Origin: Colwellia echini | GTDB lineage: Bacteria > Pseudomonadota > Gammaproteobacteria > Enterobacterales > Alteromonadaceae | Direction of reading: 5' to 3' | NCBI RefSeq assembly: GCF_002843355.2 | Contig: NZ_PJAI02000010.1 | Location: forward strand, 1-64,000 | DNA: 64,000 nt | Shown: piece by piece, positions 17,901-27,318 of the stretch | Position numbering within the stretch: the first letter of the stretch is position 1 | Layout: each line of letters starts with the position of its first letter | Translations under genes and position numbers: made by a program | Notes under the pieces: model-generated | Databases searched by the model: none | What the model was told of the DNA's origin: nothing | What the model saw: the letters and a program-made list of their open reading frames with translations, nothing else

Positions 17901-18544
17901 AGTAAGTTTAAAAAACCTTCCCACGCAGAGCTGTCAACAACCTTATGACTGTCTTGTGTGGTATATCTACCTGCTGTATCAATTAACACGGCGTCGTTAG
18001 TAAACCACCAATCACAATTTCGAGTACCACCAACCCCTTGTAATGCACCTTTACCAAATTGCTCTGCCAAAGGGAAGTCTAAACTTGAATTGACTAATGC
18101 TGTTGTTTTACCAGATCCAGGAGGACCAATAATAATATACCAAGGTAATTCATATAACGCGGCTTTAGCACCACGGCCATTAAAGTTAAGTTTTTTAAGA
18201 GTCGCAAGCGCTTGCGTAAAACGCTCGCTCATTTGTGTCATTTCATCTGATGTTTGATCGGCAATAATATCGCCCGCCGATGCTTCTTGAGAACTTTGTA
18301 AATCATTAACAAGATTGTTATTACTCTGCTTTTCTTGATGCTGAATTCTAAGATTGTTAATACCCCATAAAAGTGAGATCACTAATATAGTTATCAAGCG
18401 TGCGCTTTCTGACAATAATGGCGCACTATTCTCTTCACCAAATTTTATAGCTGGGCCAATAAACCAAATAAGTAAGGCGACTATGACTAAACCAAAAACG
18501 GAGATGACAATTCTATTTTTAAAAAAAGCTATGATATTTTTCAT
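14984..18544 (-). CDS. tssM: T6SS membrane complex protein TssM (IcmF)
   Basis: 1186 residues, full length. Two N-terminal membrane helices (about 11-33 and 48-62) are followed by a cytosolic domain with an intact Walker A motif GPPGSGKT (140-147), preceded by LPWYIIIG and followed by LIDTAGRY. A third helix (about 455-475: MAGISVALVVLWAGAF) leads to the large periplasmic region with the C-terminal TssJ-binding domain. TssM spans the inner membrane and forms the trans-envelope complex with TssL and TssJ. The intact Walker A suggests NTP binding is retained, which is not so in all TssM proteins. Gene order TssK-TssL-TssM-TagF is canonical. Confidence 0.97.
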   Translation of the reverse strand: MKNIIAFFKNRIVISVFGLVIVALLIWFIGPAIKFGEENSAPLLSESARLITILVISLLWGINNLRIQHQEKQSNNNLVNDLQSSQEASAGDIIADQTSDEMTQMSERFTQALATLKKLNFNGRGAKAALYELPWYIIIGPPGSGKTTALVNSSLDFPLAEQFGKGALQGVGGTRNCDWWFTNDAVLIDTAGRYTTQDSHKVVDSSAWEGFLNLLKKHRRRRPINGAIVAISLQELLTQTEEERAKHAKIIRTRIDELMEKLEVRFPVYLMFTKCDLVSGFTEFFEDLGKEEREQVLGISLPDSPEPSLAPDFAKLSQEYRNIIKGLYQRVLFRVHNERDIKRRSAIQGFPQQMENLQELVDGFVQQTFVQNRYKLQPYLRGVYFTSGTQDGTPIDRLMASVSSNFGFANTGGNSALQQGKSYFLGKLFKEVIFTESELVGSNRFYEKLIKWGQRIAYTTMAGISVALVVLWAGAFTQHETYMNEVKGYTAEYQENAKSQSRWSSDLRNTLPTLNALAKASIVYDQEKSPWLSNLGMYDSGVDEAANAAYQSHLIHVFYPKLIQYLEINLKNNSTNEQLYSAFRSYIMFNKLEYMDKALVKEWFLTQWQNEYSQQTDNKLALEAHLNALLALPIEPAKVNKSLVAATRNRLLRMPISQRIYQRIRSKAEYTQPINILAEMGGAVQDSYQITPAIEANLTIPMLFTKTSFDAIDFSADSDLIVNIANERWLLHDEGTQDIAFVSDDLDDISNKVKDLYLADYNKYWQQIYDALNIKPVQNIQQASNLLASFSDPIYSPIVAILNVTSANTQLSSQTAANLSDDNETGITGELASFAASKANWTSVDKRYRSLNVLLRESQKQPAAINTALLKISQMQELINGISLSPDPSRKAFQLVKARYQNGADNAITALHSYAKNMPKPVKRWLTSLGDETWRVILKSAHQHINNEWRNTVYQPYMDSIEGRYPVAKNSSNDIALFDFVAFFKPNGTVDTFYQENVKPFITTRGGWQNKTVDKYNLGLSKATLSQIERALEIKSVLFRDSAETPSLGFSLKPDAMPKNNVRFMLEVGSTRIAYSHGPKFWKSLKWSADSEQSRVRIVFEDLNEQQHSETFEGPWAWFRLLAQSKLTKTNESSTYLVTYAIANNTDDEKQSFDAQYKITYKIKANSINNPFEKQLLSLFKCPERI

Positions 18545-18588
18545 TGAATACTCAGGTGTTTTAAACGACTGCTATACCAAGCCTAACG

Positions 18589-19530
18589 TTATTGCACGTT
18601 AGATTTTGGTATGTCCTTAGCTATAGGGCTATTTTCATTTTTTATTTCAATTAGCTGTTGGCTTGTTGATGCTGAAGATTGATCTAACCAATATCTAAAG
18701 CCGGAATAAGTTAAGGCCATTAGCCCTACGACAACACTGGCAACAACCCACATAGGTACATAGTTTAAAAGGGTATTTCTTGAATTAGCCAATCCTTGCC
18801 AACATGGAGATAACGAACGTTCGTATTCGCCTCGATAGCTGCGAATAATATAAAACAGATCATCTCGTAACTGCTCTAACTGATCTCTTCCACGTGCCAC
18901 AACGCGGTATTTGCCCTCGTAACCTAAGCTTAAACAAATATAGATAAGTTCAAGTACATCGATGTTTTCAGAAGGGTTATTACGTAATCGATCTAAAATG
19001 GCAAAAAACTTTTCACCACCAGCAGTTTCTTTATGAAAGATACCGAGTAATGTTCGTTGATTCCAAGCGCTTTCTGCGCCCCATGGAGTATTTAACACCG
19101 CTTCATCTAAAATGGTACAAAGTAGGTAGCGGGCAACCATAACGGTATCTTCTTTAACTCCCGCATTACGTGCTTTGATATCAAATTCTTTAATTTCACG
19201 ATCAAGTTGTTGATGTAAACCACCAACATTGGGATGACTAAGGGACTCTCGCGTTTTTGAAAACACTGCCAATAAAGTAGAAGCAGCATTAACCAAAGGG
19301 TTAAGACCATAAGTTGTTGAAAAATCTTCAGGTATATTATGTCTGGGCATGCTCATAGGTTGAGCTTGCTGAGGTTGATATGGCGGAGCCATTGGTGGTG
19401 GACTAGCTGCCTGGTTATTAGCTACTTGGTTACTTGGAGCGCGGCCACCTGGCATTGGACGAACAACCGTACCATCACCGCGGTTAATCGGTTGTCTAAA
19501 TACCGTTTTATCTTGGTTATCAGCTGACAT
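18589..19530 (-). CDS. tssL: T6SS membrane complex protein TssL (DotU) with N-terminal TVF motif
   Basis: 313 residues. The cytosolic DotU domain (about 75-245; NPLVNAASTLLAVFSKTRESL, YLLCTILDEAVLNTPWG, SLGYEGKYRV) is followed by one C-terminal membrane helix (about 265-287) and a short periplasmic tail. The OmpA-like peptidoglycan-binding extension of some TssL proteins is absent. The first 30 residues contain DKTVFRQPI (T9) and GTVVRP (T21). The former closely matches the TVFRKPI motif at T54 of the kinase. In Agrobacterium, TssL Thr14 is phosphorylated by PpkA and then binds Fha, so T9 is a good candidate for the same switch. AAGGA precedes the ATG. Confidence 0.96.
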   Translation of the reverse strand: MSADNQDKTVFRQPINRGDGTVVRPMPGGRAPSNQVANNQAASPPPMAPPYQPQQAQPMSMPRHNIPEDFSTTYGLNPLVNAASTLLAVFSKTRESLSHPNVGGLHQQLDREIKEFDIKARNAGVKEDTVMVARYLLCTILDEAVLNTPWGAESAWNQRTLLGIFHKETAGGEKFFAILDRLRNNPSENIDVLELIYICLSLGYEGKYRVVARGRDQLEQLRDDLFYIIRSYRGEYERSLSPCWQGLANSRNTLLNYVPMWVVASVVVGLMALTYSGFRYWLDQSSASTSQQLIEIKNENSPIAKDIPKSNVQ

Positions 19531-19554
19531 AGTTATTCCTTTAAAGTCATTAAA

Positions 19555-20889
19555 TTATTGGCGGATTGACCAAAGTTCAAGCTCTAATTCAGGAAAATCA
19601 GCGCCAATATGAAAAGCAAATCCACCAGAGTGACTAAGCTCTTTCCAAAAATCATTGTTTCTTTCTAATTCAAAGTAGCAATAACCAGCATGATATGGAA
19701 TTTGTCTTGGTGCAACAGGTAAGGCTTTTAGAGGAATACCTGGCATAGCGGCATTTACTAATTGACGAATACGTTCAACAGGTCCGACTTTAACGGTAGC
19801 TGGAAATTGATTACGTAGTGTATTTTCTGGCATTTGTGCGCGAACCGCTAAAACAAACACTCCCGAGCTAAGTAAACTTCTATCAGTAATTTGCGCAACG
19901 CGAATACCAAATTTCTTTTCAACTAATGGCATTGATACAGCAGTTTGTTCATAAACCATGCTTAAACATTGTCTAAGTGAGGCCATAACTGGCGTAAAAG
20001 TTTGTTGTAGATTACCGTGTAGGTAGGCTGCAAAATTTGGTGGCCTTTTGGTTTCCGTAACAAATGTTGAAAACTCGCCGACCATTTGCACTAATTCTGC
20101 ATAGAGTTCTAATGGATGTAGTGTTTGCAGTTTTGATAAATGTGTTGCTAGTGGTTCAAGTCTGTTGATCATTTGCAGCATCATATAATCTGCAATTTCA
20201 GCAGTTCCGCCACGTTGAGTATCCGCTAAGCGACCTGCAATAGACTCACCACGGTGATGAAGTAAACCAACAAGCTCGGTTAAAAAACCTGATAATTTTG
20301 CGGTTGCTGAGCAATCAAGCACTGTAGGAATATAATTATCATCCAGTAAAATATTACGATCTTCTCTGGTTTCAACAATTTTAAATAATGGAATGGTGGC
20401 ATAACCACTTAAATCATCTGAGGCAAGTAATAAACGTAATCGTGGTTTACCTACCGCTATATCTAACGATTCCCCACCTTCGAACGAGACATCTCTAATG
20501 GCTTGTTTAGCAGAATAATAACGTGCTAGCCCTTGCGAGTCATCATTAGATAATATTTCAAGCGCACCAGGGCGTTTAACAGGAATCGCTAAGTAAACAA
20601 GCTGATTCGTAGTGTTTTCAGGTACTTCAAACACGTCAGGTCGGTCATTATGATCAGGAAAACTAAAAGGGCTACCATCGGGGAAAATTCCAGAGGCTCT
20701 ACTCAAGGAAATTTTCCCTAGCTTTAGAAGATCTTTATCTAGCTCAACTAGACTTATTCCCCATGCATATGCCCCCATGGCTGAACATTTACCTTGAATA
20801 TATCGTTCTAGGTAACGCTCTTGCTGTTGGAAATGGTGAGGATTTAAAAACATTCCTTCTGACCAAACTACTTTACTATCTAGTGACAT
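19555..20889 (-). CDS. tssK: T6SS baseplate protein TssK
   Basis: 444 residues, usual length. The N-terminal signature KVVWSEGMFLNPHHFQQQERYLE is diagnostic of TssK (VasE/ImpJ). The chain continues with the shoulder domain and ends in ELELELWSIRQ, as in the C-terminal neck/head region that binds TssL and TssM. TssK trimers connect the TssEFG baseplate to the membrane complex. AGGA seven bases before the ATG fixes the start. It is 24 bases from tssL. Confidence 0.97.
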   Translation of the reverse strand: MSLDSKVVWSEGMFLNPHHFQQQERYLERYIQGKCSAMGAYAWGISLVELDKDLLKLGKISLSRASGIFPDGSPFSFPDHNDRPDVFEVPENTTNQLVYLAIPVKRPGALEILSNDDSQGLARYYSAKQAIRDVSFEGGESLDIAVGKPRLRLLLASDDLSGYATIPLFKIVETREDRNILLDDNYIPTVLDCSATAKLSGFLTELVGLLHHRGESIAGRLADTQRGGTAEIADYMMLQMINRLEPLATHLSKLQTLHPLELYAELVQMVGEFSTFVTETKRPPNFAAYLHGNLQQTFTPVMASLRQCLSMVYEQTAVSMPLVEKKFGIRVAQITDRSLLSSGVFVLAVRAQMPENTLRNQFPATVKVGPVERIRQLVNAAMPGIPLKALPVAPRQIPYHAGYCYFELERNNDFWKELSHSGGFAFHIGADFPELELELWSIRQ

Positions 20890-20941
20890 AAATTCCTGCT
20901 ACTTTTATTATTATTCCATTTAAGGGGTTTAGACATAAACG

Positions 20942-21460
20942 TTATTTTAAAATAACCATTTGATTATTAGACAAGTACACTTTTGCAGTAGAGCTAACAA
21001 CATTGGTTTCTGCAACCGGTATAATGACTTTATATTTAGCATCTTCATAGGCTAAAAATTCTGCATATAATCCAACAAATTTCGTTCCTTTGCTTAAAAC
21101 AAATGTAGACGCTCTGTCTTCGCCTGGCTGAATTGGTTTTAATCTCAGCTGGCTGATCATGGTTTTACCTAAAACCTCTGTATCTCTTTCATATAAATCA
21201 ATAAAGTTAGCATTTTCAAAAGCTTTGGTCGATTTCAGCTCGTACATACGAACAATCAAAGGTGATGATACTTGATTATCATCAGGGTTTAGTTGTTTAC
21301 TCACTGAAAAATTTACTTTTAAATCGGTATCAAGATCGAGTAAACCACCAACTTTACTATTCATTGAGCTACATGATGAAAGTAAGAGCATTAATGCCGC
21401 CACTGAGAATAATACCGAAAATTTATGTTTTATTTTTTGTGTAAGCTGTTGTTGAATCAT
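20942..21460 (-). CDS. tssJ: T6SS outer-membrane lipoprotein TssJ
   Basis: 172 residues. A lipoprotein signal peptide with lipobox LLSSC is followed by a beta-sandwich domain of the SciN/TssJ family (SPLIVRMYELKSTKAFENANFIDLY, then VLGKTMISQLRLKPIQPGE). TssJ is anchored in the outer membrane and binds the periplasmic end of TssM. GGGA before the ATG supports the start. It lies between fha and tssK in the leftward operon. Confidence 0.95.
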   Translation of the reverse strand: MIQQQLTQKIKHKFSVLFSVAALMLLLSSCSSMNSKVGGLLDLDTDLKVNFSVSKQLNPDDNQVSSPLIVRMYELKSTKAFENANFIDLYERDTEVLGKTMISQLRLKPIQPGEDRASTFVLSKGTKFVGLYAEFLAYEDAKYKVIIPVAETNVVSSTAKVYLSNNQMVILK

Positions 21461-21569
21461 CTTTATCCCATTTTTAATTTAATAACTATCTTTATAAATT
21501 TTAAGCTTTTATTGAATATTTATGTTGAATAAAATTATCCTAGCTCAATATTCAAATTAGCTAAGTGGT

Positions 21570-23294
21570 TCATTTTTTTTCGTCATCCGTAACTGAAAGC
21601 CTAGCACTAATTAAATGCTGCATTTGTTCTTCATAAGCCTGAACAAAATCATAACCAAATAAATGTTGAAAAGAGTCGTCAATATTTTCCGTTAAGCCTT
21701 GATGATATTCTTTATATGCAGACCAACGTTTACCTTTTTGACCAATACTTAACAAACTTGATGTTTTATATTTTTCGAAGCGATTTTCTAAATTATTAGG
21801 GTCAAATCGGTCGATCATTCCTCTAAACGCAGCTTGCATACCTGCAATTACAGCAACTTGGTGCTCTGCAATGCCTTGAAACCCCTCTTTAACTGCATCA
21901 ATAGGTTGCTTGTAAGCGTTATTCTCTTTAATAAACATATTTTCCATAGCGTCATCAATATTCGCTGAGAATTTTAAAGGGTTATTTTCAATAGATTGTA
22001 TTGTCGTGACATTAATTCTAAATTCTTCTTTGATTTTCTTTCTAAACTTCAATACTCGCATCATACCTTGCATGGTTTCACGCATTAATAATCCGACGGT
22101 ATTATTTATTTGTGCCACTTTGGCATCACTTAAATTCCACTTTTCTAGACCCATAGCGTTAACAACACTTTGTGTTTCTTTGCTCGTGGTATTGCTGGTT
22201 GGCTGTTGAGTAGCGGCCTGGCGGTTTGTAGCTATTTCAGCTTGAGATAATTGCAGTTTTAATTGTTCAACTTCAAGTTTTAACTGTTGATTTTGTAACT
22301 CTAGTTGCACATATTCAGCTTCAGTACGTTGTTTTACTTTTTGTTCTACCGCTGACGACGCTGCCTGATTAGCTATTGATATTGGTGCTTCAACTGATTG
22401 ATTAGTTGTTTGTTGACCTGCTACGTCATAATTCTGAACAGCAGATTTTGCCATAGGCGCAGGATTAACCGGCATAGGCGGAGCAACTGGAGGCATAAAG
22501 TCTGACATTAAATCATCATCATCCCAATCATCAGGGATTAAACTTGTATCGTGATTTACAGAAGGCCAACTAATTGAATCTGTAGCTGCACTATTACTTT
22601 CAATTGACGTACTGGTACTTGCTGTAAAGCTATCAGGGATATTGTTTCGCTGAGAGATACTGTCTTTAGATAATGAGTCTTGAGAGAAGCTTTCAAGCCC
22701 CTTCACTGGTTGAGCAAAAGGATCGTTCGTCGCTTTTGCGTTATCTAGTAATTCAAGTGGGTCTATTTGCTCTGCATCATAGCTTGAAATAGAAGAATCA
22801 GCTGAGCTATTTTGTTTAACGCCAGAAGCAAAAGGGTCATTGCCTGAAGCGTTAGAGGACATAAAGTCATCTTGTTCAAAAGCTGGTGAATGTAGATCAT
22901 CAAAATCAGCAAAGGGATCTGAGCCTACATTTGCACCATTAGGTGTTGAGAACTGTCCTGTTCCAGACATAGCATTGGCAATATTAGCTATAAACTCATA
23001 ATCGCTAATTGTAAATTGATCACCATCATTTATAACAATTTGGTTTCCATTACCTAAAGGCTCTGAAGCGCCATTAATGAAAGTACCGTTAGTACTTAAA
23101 TCAGTTATATAATATTGATTTGCCACAGAAGTAATTTTGGCATGAACCGATGACATGTATTTATTAGGATCATCTAAGACCCAAAAGTTGTTGTTTCCGC
23201 GTCCTAGCGTACCACCCTCAGCAGGAAATGTATGGCTAGTTTGACCTACATTAGCATTGCTGGGTGAGTTAATAATGGTTATTTCAATTGGCAT
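21570..23294 (-). CDS. tagH: T6SS FHA-domain protein (Fha1/TagH)
   Basis: 574 residues. The N-terminal FHA domain (about 5-105) has GRG (31-33), SSVHA (48-52) and STNGTFING (67-75); these line up with the phosphothreonine-binding loops, although the usual SRxH reads SSVH. A long linker contains three DPFA repeats (126, 153 and 191) and Ser/Asp-rich low-complexity sequence, then a coiled coil (about 330-360). The C-terminal TagH domain (about 375-560; MGLEKWNLSD, YDFVQAYEEQM) completes it. Fha scaffolds recognise the phosphorylated Thr made by PpkA and promote assembly. It is the first gene of the leftward arm. A small hairpin overlaps its ribosome site. Confidence 0.94.
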   Translation of the reverse strand: MPIEITIINSPSNANVGQTSHTFPAEGGTLGRGNNNFWVLDDPNKYMSSVHAKITSVANQYYITDLSTNGTFINGASEPLGNGNQIVINDGDQFTISDYEFIANIANAMSGTGQFSTPNGANVGSDPFADFDDLHSPAFEQDDFMSSNASGNDPFASGVKQNSSADSSISSYDAEQIDPLELLDNAKATNDPFAQPVKGLESFSQDSLSKDSISQRNNIPDSFTASTSTSIESNSAATDSISWPSVNHDTSLIPDDWDDDDLMSDFMPPVAPPMPVNPAPMAKSAVQNYDVAGQQTTNQSVEAPISIANQAASSAVEQKVKQRTEAEYVQLELQNQQLKLEVEQLKLQLSQAEIATNRQAATQQPTSNTTSKETQSVVNAMGLEKWNLSDAKVAQINNTVGLLMRETMQGMMRVLKFRKKIKEEFRINVTTIQSIENNPLKFSANIDDAMENMFIKENNAYKQPIDAVKEGFQGIAEHQVAVIAGMQAAFRGMIDRFDPNNLENRFEKYKTSSLLSIGQKGKRWSAYKEYHQGLTENIDDSFQHLFGYDFVQAYEEQMQHLISARLSVTDDEKK

Positions 23295-24036
23295 AAGATC
23301 ATTCCTTGATAAGGAACCTCATCATCATTAATCCAAGAACATCATGTTCTTATTTATGTCAGTCACTATCAATCTATAATTAAATATCTACTAATTAACA
23401 AAGCGATAACAGTCACTACTGCTTATTTTATATTTTATTTCTGTACGGCTAAGCATAATAATCAAGCAAATCTAACGTTATATAAATGTTAAACTTGTTA
23501 GCTTTTACTTAAGCTATAAATACCAAACAGCTAATATTTTAACGGTTAAAAACACATTGAGCATAATAAATTATAACGCTCCAAAAATGAGTCTATTACC
23601 TTTTAGCGCTATAGGTTAACTTGATTTTATAGTTTTATGTAGCCGTATTATTTTCCTAAACTTATTCAGAAACAACATAAAAATCGACTACTCATGTTAC
23701 AGATGATTAAATGTAAAAGCTATCAAAATTAATATGCTAGCGTTAAGAATTTCGACCCCATGATTACTTACTCAATTCTATAAGCTTTAGTTTCACGTTT
23801 GCCCCCTTTAATTAAGTTTAAGAATTACGTTTAATTTTACTTGAGCCGCTTTACTTAACAGCAGTAAATATATTTGAATTTAAACTTTTTATCGAAAGCC
23901 CTAAACCTCGCTTACCTAGCGATGTAAGCAGACTGTTAATAATTATTTAGCGAGACTCTTGCAAATAAAGCCATTACATAATAATCTTCTCTGCCTGACG
24001 GACTAAAATTAATAAAATACGGAGTTCATAGTTTCA
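23295..24036. promoter_or_regulatory. Divergent T6SS control region
   Basis: 742 bases without a gene separate the two T6SS arms and must hold both promoters. Visible structures: TTCCTT-GAT-AAGGAA (23302-23316), whose AAGGA is the ribosome site of fha; an almost perfect 17-bp palindrome AAGAACATCATGTTCTT (23335-23351), a candidate operator; and GCTTAC / GTAAGC around 23908-23932. I find no sigma-54 consensus (TGGCAC-N5-TTGCA). Confidence 0.5.
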
Positions 24037-25155
24037 ATGTCATCACCTGCATTAATCGATATTTCAGCTTTACTTGCTCCTATTGAAGGAGGATTGAACG
24101 TAGGTAATGATCTACGCGAAGATACCTCTCATTCATCAGATTATTCCAAAATAAAAGATGCTCGCCGCGCAGCACGTGATGCTGAACGTAATAATATGTT
24201 TGACGGTGATAACACCGAAGCACAAGAGCAATGGGGTAAAATATTTGCATTAGCCCCTAACGTTATTGCGACTCAAGCTAAAGATTTAGAAATAGCTTGT
24301 TGGCTTACCGAAGCTTTAGTGAGAAAAGCAGGCTTTAGTGGCCTTAAAGATGGCTTTACTCTAATTAGACAATTAATTGAAACCTACTGGGAACAAGGTT
24401 TATATCCTGTAGAAGATGAAGACGGCATAGAAACTCGTGTAGCTCCAATTGCAGGGCTAAATGGAGAAGGCGCTGATGGCGTTTTATTAAGTCCTATCCG
24501 TAACTCACTTATTACTGAAGATGCTTCTTGCGAACCCTATAGTTTATGGCAATATCAACAAGCGGTTGATGTAAGCCGTATGTCTGATGAACAAAAACAA
24601 GCCGACCAAATTGAAAGAAATGGCTTTTCTATGGAGCACATTGAAAAAGCCGTTAATCAATCTTCAAATGAATATTTTGCTGAACTGTACAGTGATATTG
24701 AAGTTTGTATCAGCGAGTACAAAGCCGTTGATGCCTTATTAACTGAATTTTGTGGAAGTTATGAAGCGCCACCAACCAGTAAAATAATCGAATTACTAGA
24801 AAGTGCTAAAGGCGCGATAAATCATATTGCTAAAGCTAAGTTACCTATCGTTGTTGAAGAGAACGATACTGAAGCTGATAATGAGCAAGCTACTGAGCAA
24901 GCAATAAATTCCGCCTCACCACAATCATATACGGTTAATACCGCACTCAATTCACGCGAAGATGCTTTTAAACAGTTAAATATTATCGCAGATTATTTTA
25001 AGAAAACAGAACCTCATTCACCTATATCGTTTATGTTAACTAAAACGGTACGATGGGGAAATATGCCACTTGAAGAACTGATGAAAGAACTCATTCCAGA
25101 TTCATCTTCAAGAGAAACATATAGCTCTCTTACCGGAGTAAGTGTTGAAGACTGA
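24037..25155 (+). CDS. tssA: T6SS cap protein TssA
   Basis: 372 residues. The N-terminal ImpA/TssA domain is clear: the first 40 residues end in SDYSKIKDARRAARDAERN, then WGKIFALAPNVIATQAKDLEIACWLTEALVRKAGFSGLKDGF and WEQGLYPVEDEDGIETRVAPIAGLNG. The C-terminal half is short and helical (LNSREDAFKQLNIIADYFKKTEPHSPISFML), as in short-form TssA. TssA guides baseplate docking and sheath/tube polymerisation. The nearest purine run (CGGAG) is 13 bases upstream, rather far. It is the first gene of the rightward arm. Confidence 0.94.
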   Translation: MSSPALIDISALLAPIEGGLNVGNDLREDTSHSSDYSKIKDARRAARDAERNNMFDGDNTEAQEQWGKIFALAPNVIATQAKDLEIACWLTEALVRKAGFSGLKDGFTLIRQLIETYWEQGLYPVEDEDGIETRVAPIAGLNGEGADGVLLSPIRNSLITEDASCEPYSLWQYQQAVDVSRMSDEQKQADQIERNGFSMEHIEKAVNQSSNEYFAELYSDIEVCISEYKAVDALLTEFCGSYEAPPTSKIIELLESAKGAINHIAKAKLPIVVEENDTEADNEQATEQAINSASPQSYTVNTALNSREDAFKQLNIIADYFKKTEPHSPISFMLTKTVRWGNMPLEELMKELIPDSSSRETYSSLTGVSVED

Positions 25156-25226
25156 TCATTATCGCTTAATATAAGTTGATAAATAATCGTTAATAAACTA
25201 AATCAATTTTTTATACGGAGAAAACC

Positions 25227-25742
25227 ATGGCTGAAAGTATTCATAGCAAACTAAAAAGAGTAAGGAAACCTCGTGTACACATTACTTATGATGTGGAAAC
25301 AAATGGCACTGTAGCTAAAAAGGAATTACCTTTTGTTATGGGTGTTATGGGTGATTACTCTGGTGATAACACAAAAGATAAAAAAGCATTAAAAGACAGA
25401 AAATTTTCTCAAATTGATCGTGATAACTTCAATGACATCATGGCAAAAACAGCACCTAAGCTAAACTTACAAGTAGAAAATACTTTAGCAAATAATGGTA
25501 CTCAGATGGAAGTTAACCTTGATTTTAATCATATGGAAGACTTCGAACCGCATAAAATTGTAGAGCAAGTTGAACCGCTTAAAAAATTACTTGAAACACG
25601 TGATAAATTACGTGATTTATTAAGTAAAGCAGATCGCTCTGAAGAGTTAGAAGATCTTTTAGAAAATATCCTAAATAACACTGAAGCGCTTTCTACTTTA
25701 TCGGGCGAGCTTGGTGTTAATAAAAATGAGGGAGATAAATAA
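25227..25742 (+). CDS. tssB: T6SS sheath small subunit TssB
   Basis: 171 residues, typical size of TssB/VipA. Signatures: [31 protein letters not shown], then [23 protein letters not shown] and the C-terminal helices [24 protein letters not shown]. It forms the contractile sheath with TssC. ACGGAG lies eight bases before the ATG. Its stop overlaps the tssC start as TAATG, giving coupled translation. Confidence 0.97.
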   Translation: MAESIHSKLKRVRKPRVHITYDVETNGTVAKKELPFVMGVMGDYSGDNTKDKKALKDRKFSQIDRDNFNDIMAKTAPKLNLQVENTLANNGTQMEVNLDFNHMEDFEPHKIVEQVEPLKKLLETRDKLRDLLSKADRSEELEDLLENILNNTEALSTLSGELGVNKNEGDK

Positions 25743-27235
25743 TGTCTGCAGAAGAAACATTAAATCAAGCGGAAGCAAGTGCAGCGGAAGCGGTAGAGCT
25801 TAGCTTTTTAGAACAAGCCATCTCAGCAACCAAACAAACCCCTAAAGATGAAACCGAAGCGTTATTAAGAACACTTACCGAAGAAGCGATGAATGGTACT
25901 GTTTCTTGGGATAAAAGCTTAACCGTTACTATCAATTCAGCAATTGATGCAATTGACGCCGCTTTATCTAAACAGCTTTCAGTTATCATGCAAGACCAAA
26001 AGTTTAATAAACTTGAAGGCTCATGGCGTGGTCTTCATCACACAGTGATGAACTCTGAAACAAGCTCACAATTAAAAATCCGTGTGCTAAACATTAGCAA
26101 AAAAGAAATCTATAAAGATCTTGAAAAAGCAGTTGAGTTTGATCAAAGTCAAACCTTTAAAAAGATTTACGAAAGTGAGTTTGGTACTGCCGGTGGCGAA
26201 CCTTATGCTGCACTAATTGGTGATTACGAATTCTCATCACATCCAAATGATGTTGATTTATTATCAAATATTTCTAACATTGCCGCAGCAGGTTTCTGTC
26301 CATTTATTGCAGCAACAGCCCCTGAAATGTTTGGTTTTGAATCATTTGCTGAGTTATCTAAACCGCGTGATTTAGAAAAAATCTTCGATTCTGCAGAATA
26401 CATTAAATGGCGTAGTTTCCGTGACAGTGACGATTCTCGTTTTGTTACATTAACCATGCCACGCGTATTAGCACGTTTACCTTACGGTCAAGCCACAAAA
26501 CCAATTGAAGCCTTTAATTTTGAAGAAGGTACACTTGATGAAAACGGCAACCAGCTGCAAGGTGCACACGACAGCTACTGTTGGATGAATGCGGCATACG
26601 CAATGGGCGCAACATTAGCTCGTTCATTTGCTGAGTATGGTTGGTGTACCAGTATTCGCGGTGCTGAAGGTGGTGGTAAAGTTGAAGGTTTACCAAGTCA
26701 TACTTTTGTCAGTGATGATGGCGATATTGATCAACAATGTCCTACTGAAATTGGCATTACTGACCGTCGTGAAGCAGAATTAAGTAAATTAGGTTTCTTA
26801 CCACTTTGTCACTATAAAAATACTGATTATGCAGTATTCTTTGGCGCACAAACAACGCAAAAACCTAAAAAGTTTGACGATCCAGATATCTCTGCTAACT
26901 ATGAAATTTCTGCTCGTTTACCATATATTATGGCAACAGCGCGTATTGCACATTTCTTAAAAGTTATGGGCCGCGATAAAATTGGTTCTTTCGTTGAAGC
27001 ATCTGAAGCAGAAGAATGGCTAAACAAATGGATCAACAGTTATGTGAATAACAGCTCTGATGCAAGTGCTGAAATGAAAGCACAATATCCATTACGCGAA
27101 GCAAAAGTTGAAGTTAAAGAAGTACCTGGTCAACCCGGTTCTTACAGTGCCATTGCGCATTTATGCCCATGGTTACAAATGGAAGAATTGAGCGCCTCAC
27201 TTAGACTAGTTGCTAAAATACCAAAAGCTAGCTAA
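25742..27235 (+). CDS. tssC: T6SS sheath large subunit TssC (first copy)
   Basis: 497 residues, full-length TssC/VipB (EvpB family). Signatures: [60 protein letters not shown]-type and [14 protein letters not shown]. It pairs with TssB in the contractile sheath. The codon pattern and the strongly conserved sequence suggest high expression. A 15-bp hairpin follows the stop, probably reducing read-through into the second tssC and the baseplate genes. Confidence 0.97.
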   Translation: MSAEETLNQAEASAAEAVELSFLEQAISATKQTPKDETEALLRTLTEEAMNGTVSWDKSLTVTINSAIDAIDAALSKQLSVIMQDQKFNKLEGSWRGLHHTVMNSETSSQLKIRVLNISKKEIYKDLEKAVEFDQSQTFKKIYESEFGTAGGEPYAALIGDYEFSSHPNDVDLLSNISNIAAAGFCPFIAATAPEMFGFESFAELSKPRDLEKIFDSAEYIKWRSFRDSDDSRFVTLTMPRVLARLPYGQATKPIEAFNFEEGTLDENGNQLQGAHDSYCWMNAAYAMGATLARSFAEYGWCTSIRGAEGGGKVEGLPSHTFVSDDGDIDQQCPTEIGITDRREAELSKLGFLPLCHYKNTDYAVFFGAQTTQKPKKFDDPDISANYEISARLPYIMATARIAHFLKVMGRDKIGSFVEASEAEEWLNKWINSYVNNSSDASAEMKAQYPLREAKVEVKEVPGQPGSYSAIAHLCPWLQMEELSASLRLVAKIPKAS

Positions 27236-27249
27236 TTGACTTATACAAT

Positions 27250-27284
27250 GCAATACCTTGTGATTTAATGTCATAAGGTATTGC
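27250..27284 (+). terminator. Intra-operon hairpin after tssC
   Basis: GCAATACCTT (27250-27259) pairs with AAGGTATTGC (27275-27284); the stem extends inward to about 15 bp with two G-T pairs and a 5-base loop. The downstream T run is weak (TTGTTAT), so an attenuator or 3'-end stabiliser is as likely as a full terminator. Confidence 0.55.
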
Positions 27285-27318
27285 TTGTTATAGCCATAAT
27301 TTAATTAAAGGATTAAAT

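Noticed and set aside
23335-23351. Palindrome as a LexA/DinR-type SOS box
   Set aside because: The spacing of GAAC and GTTC is five bases, not the four of a DinR box, and it lacks the CTGT/ACAG ends of the gammaproteobacterial LexA site.
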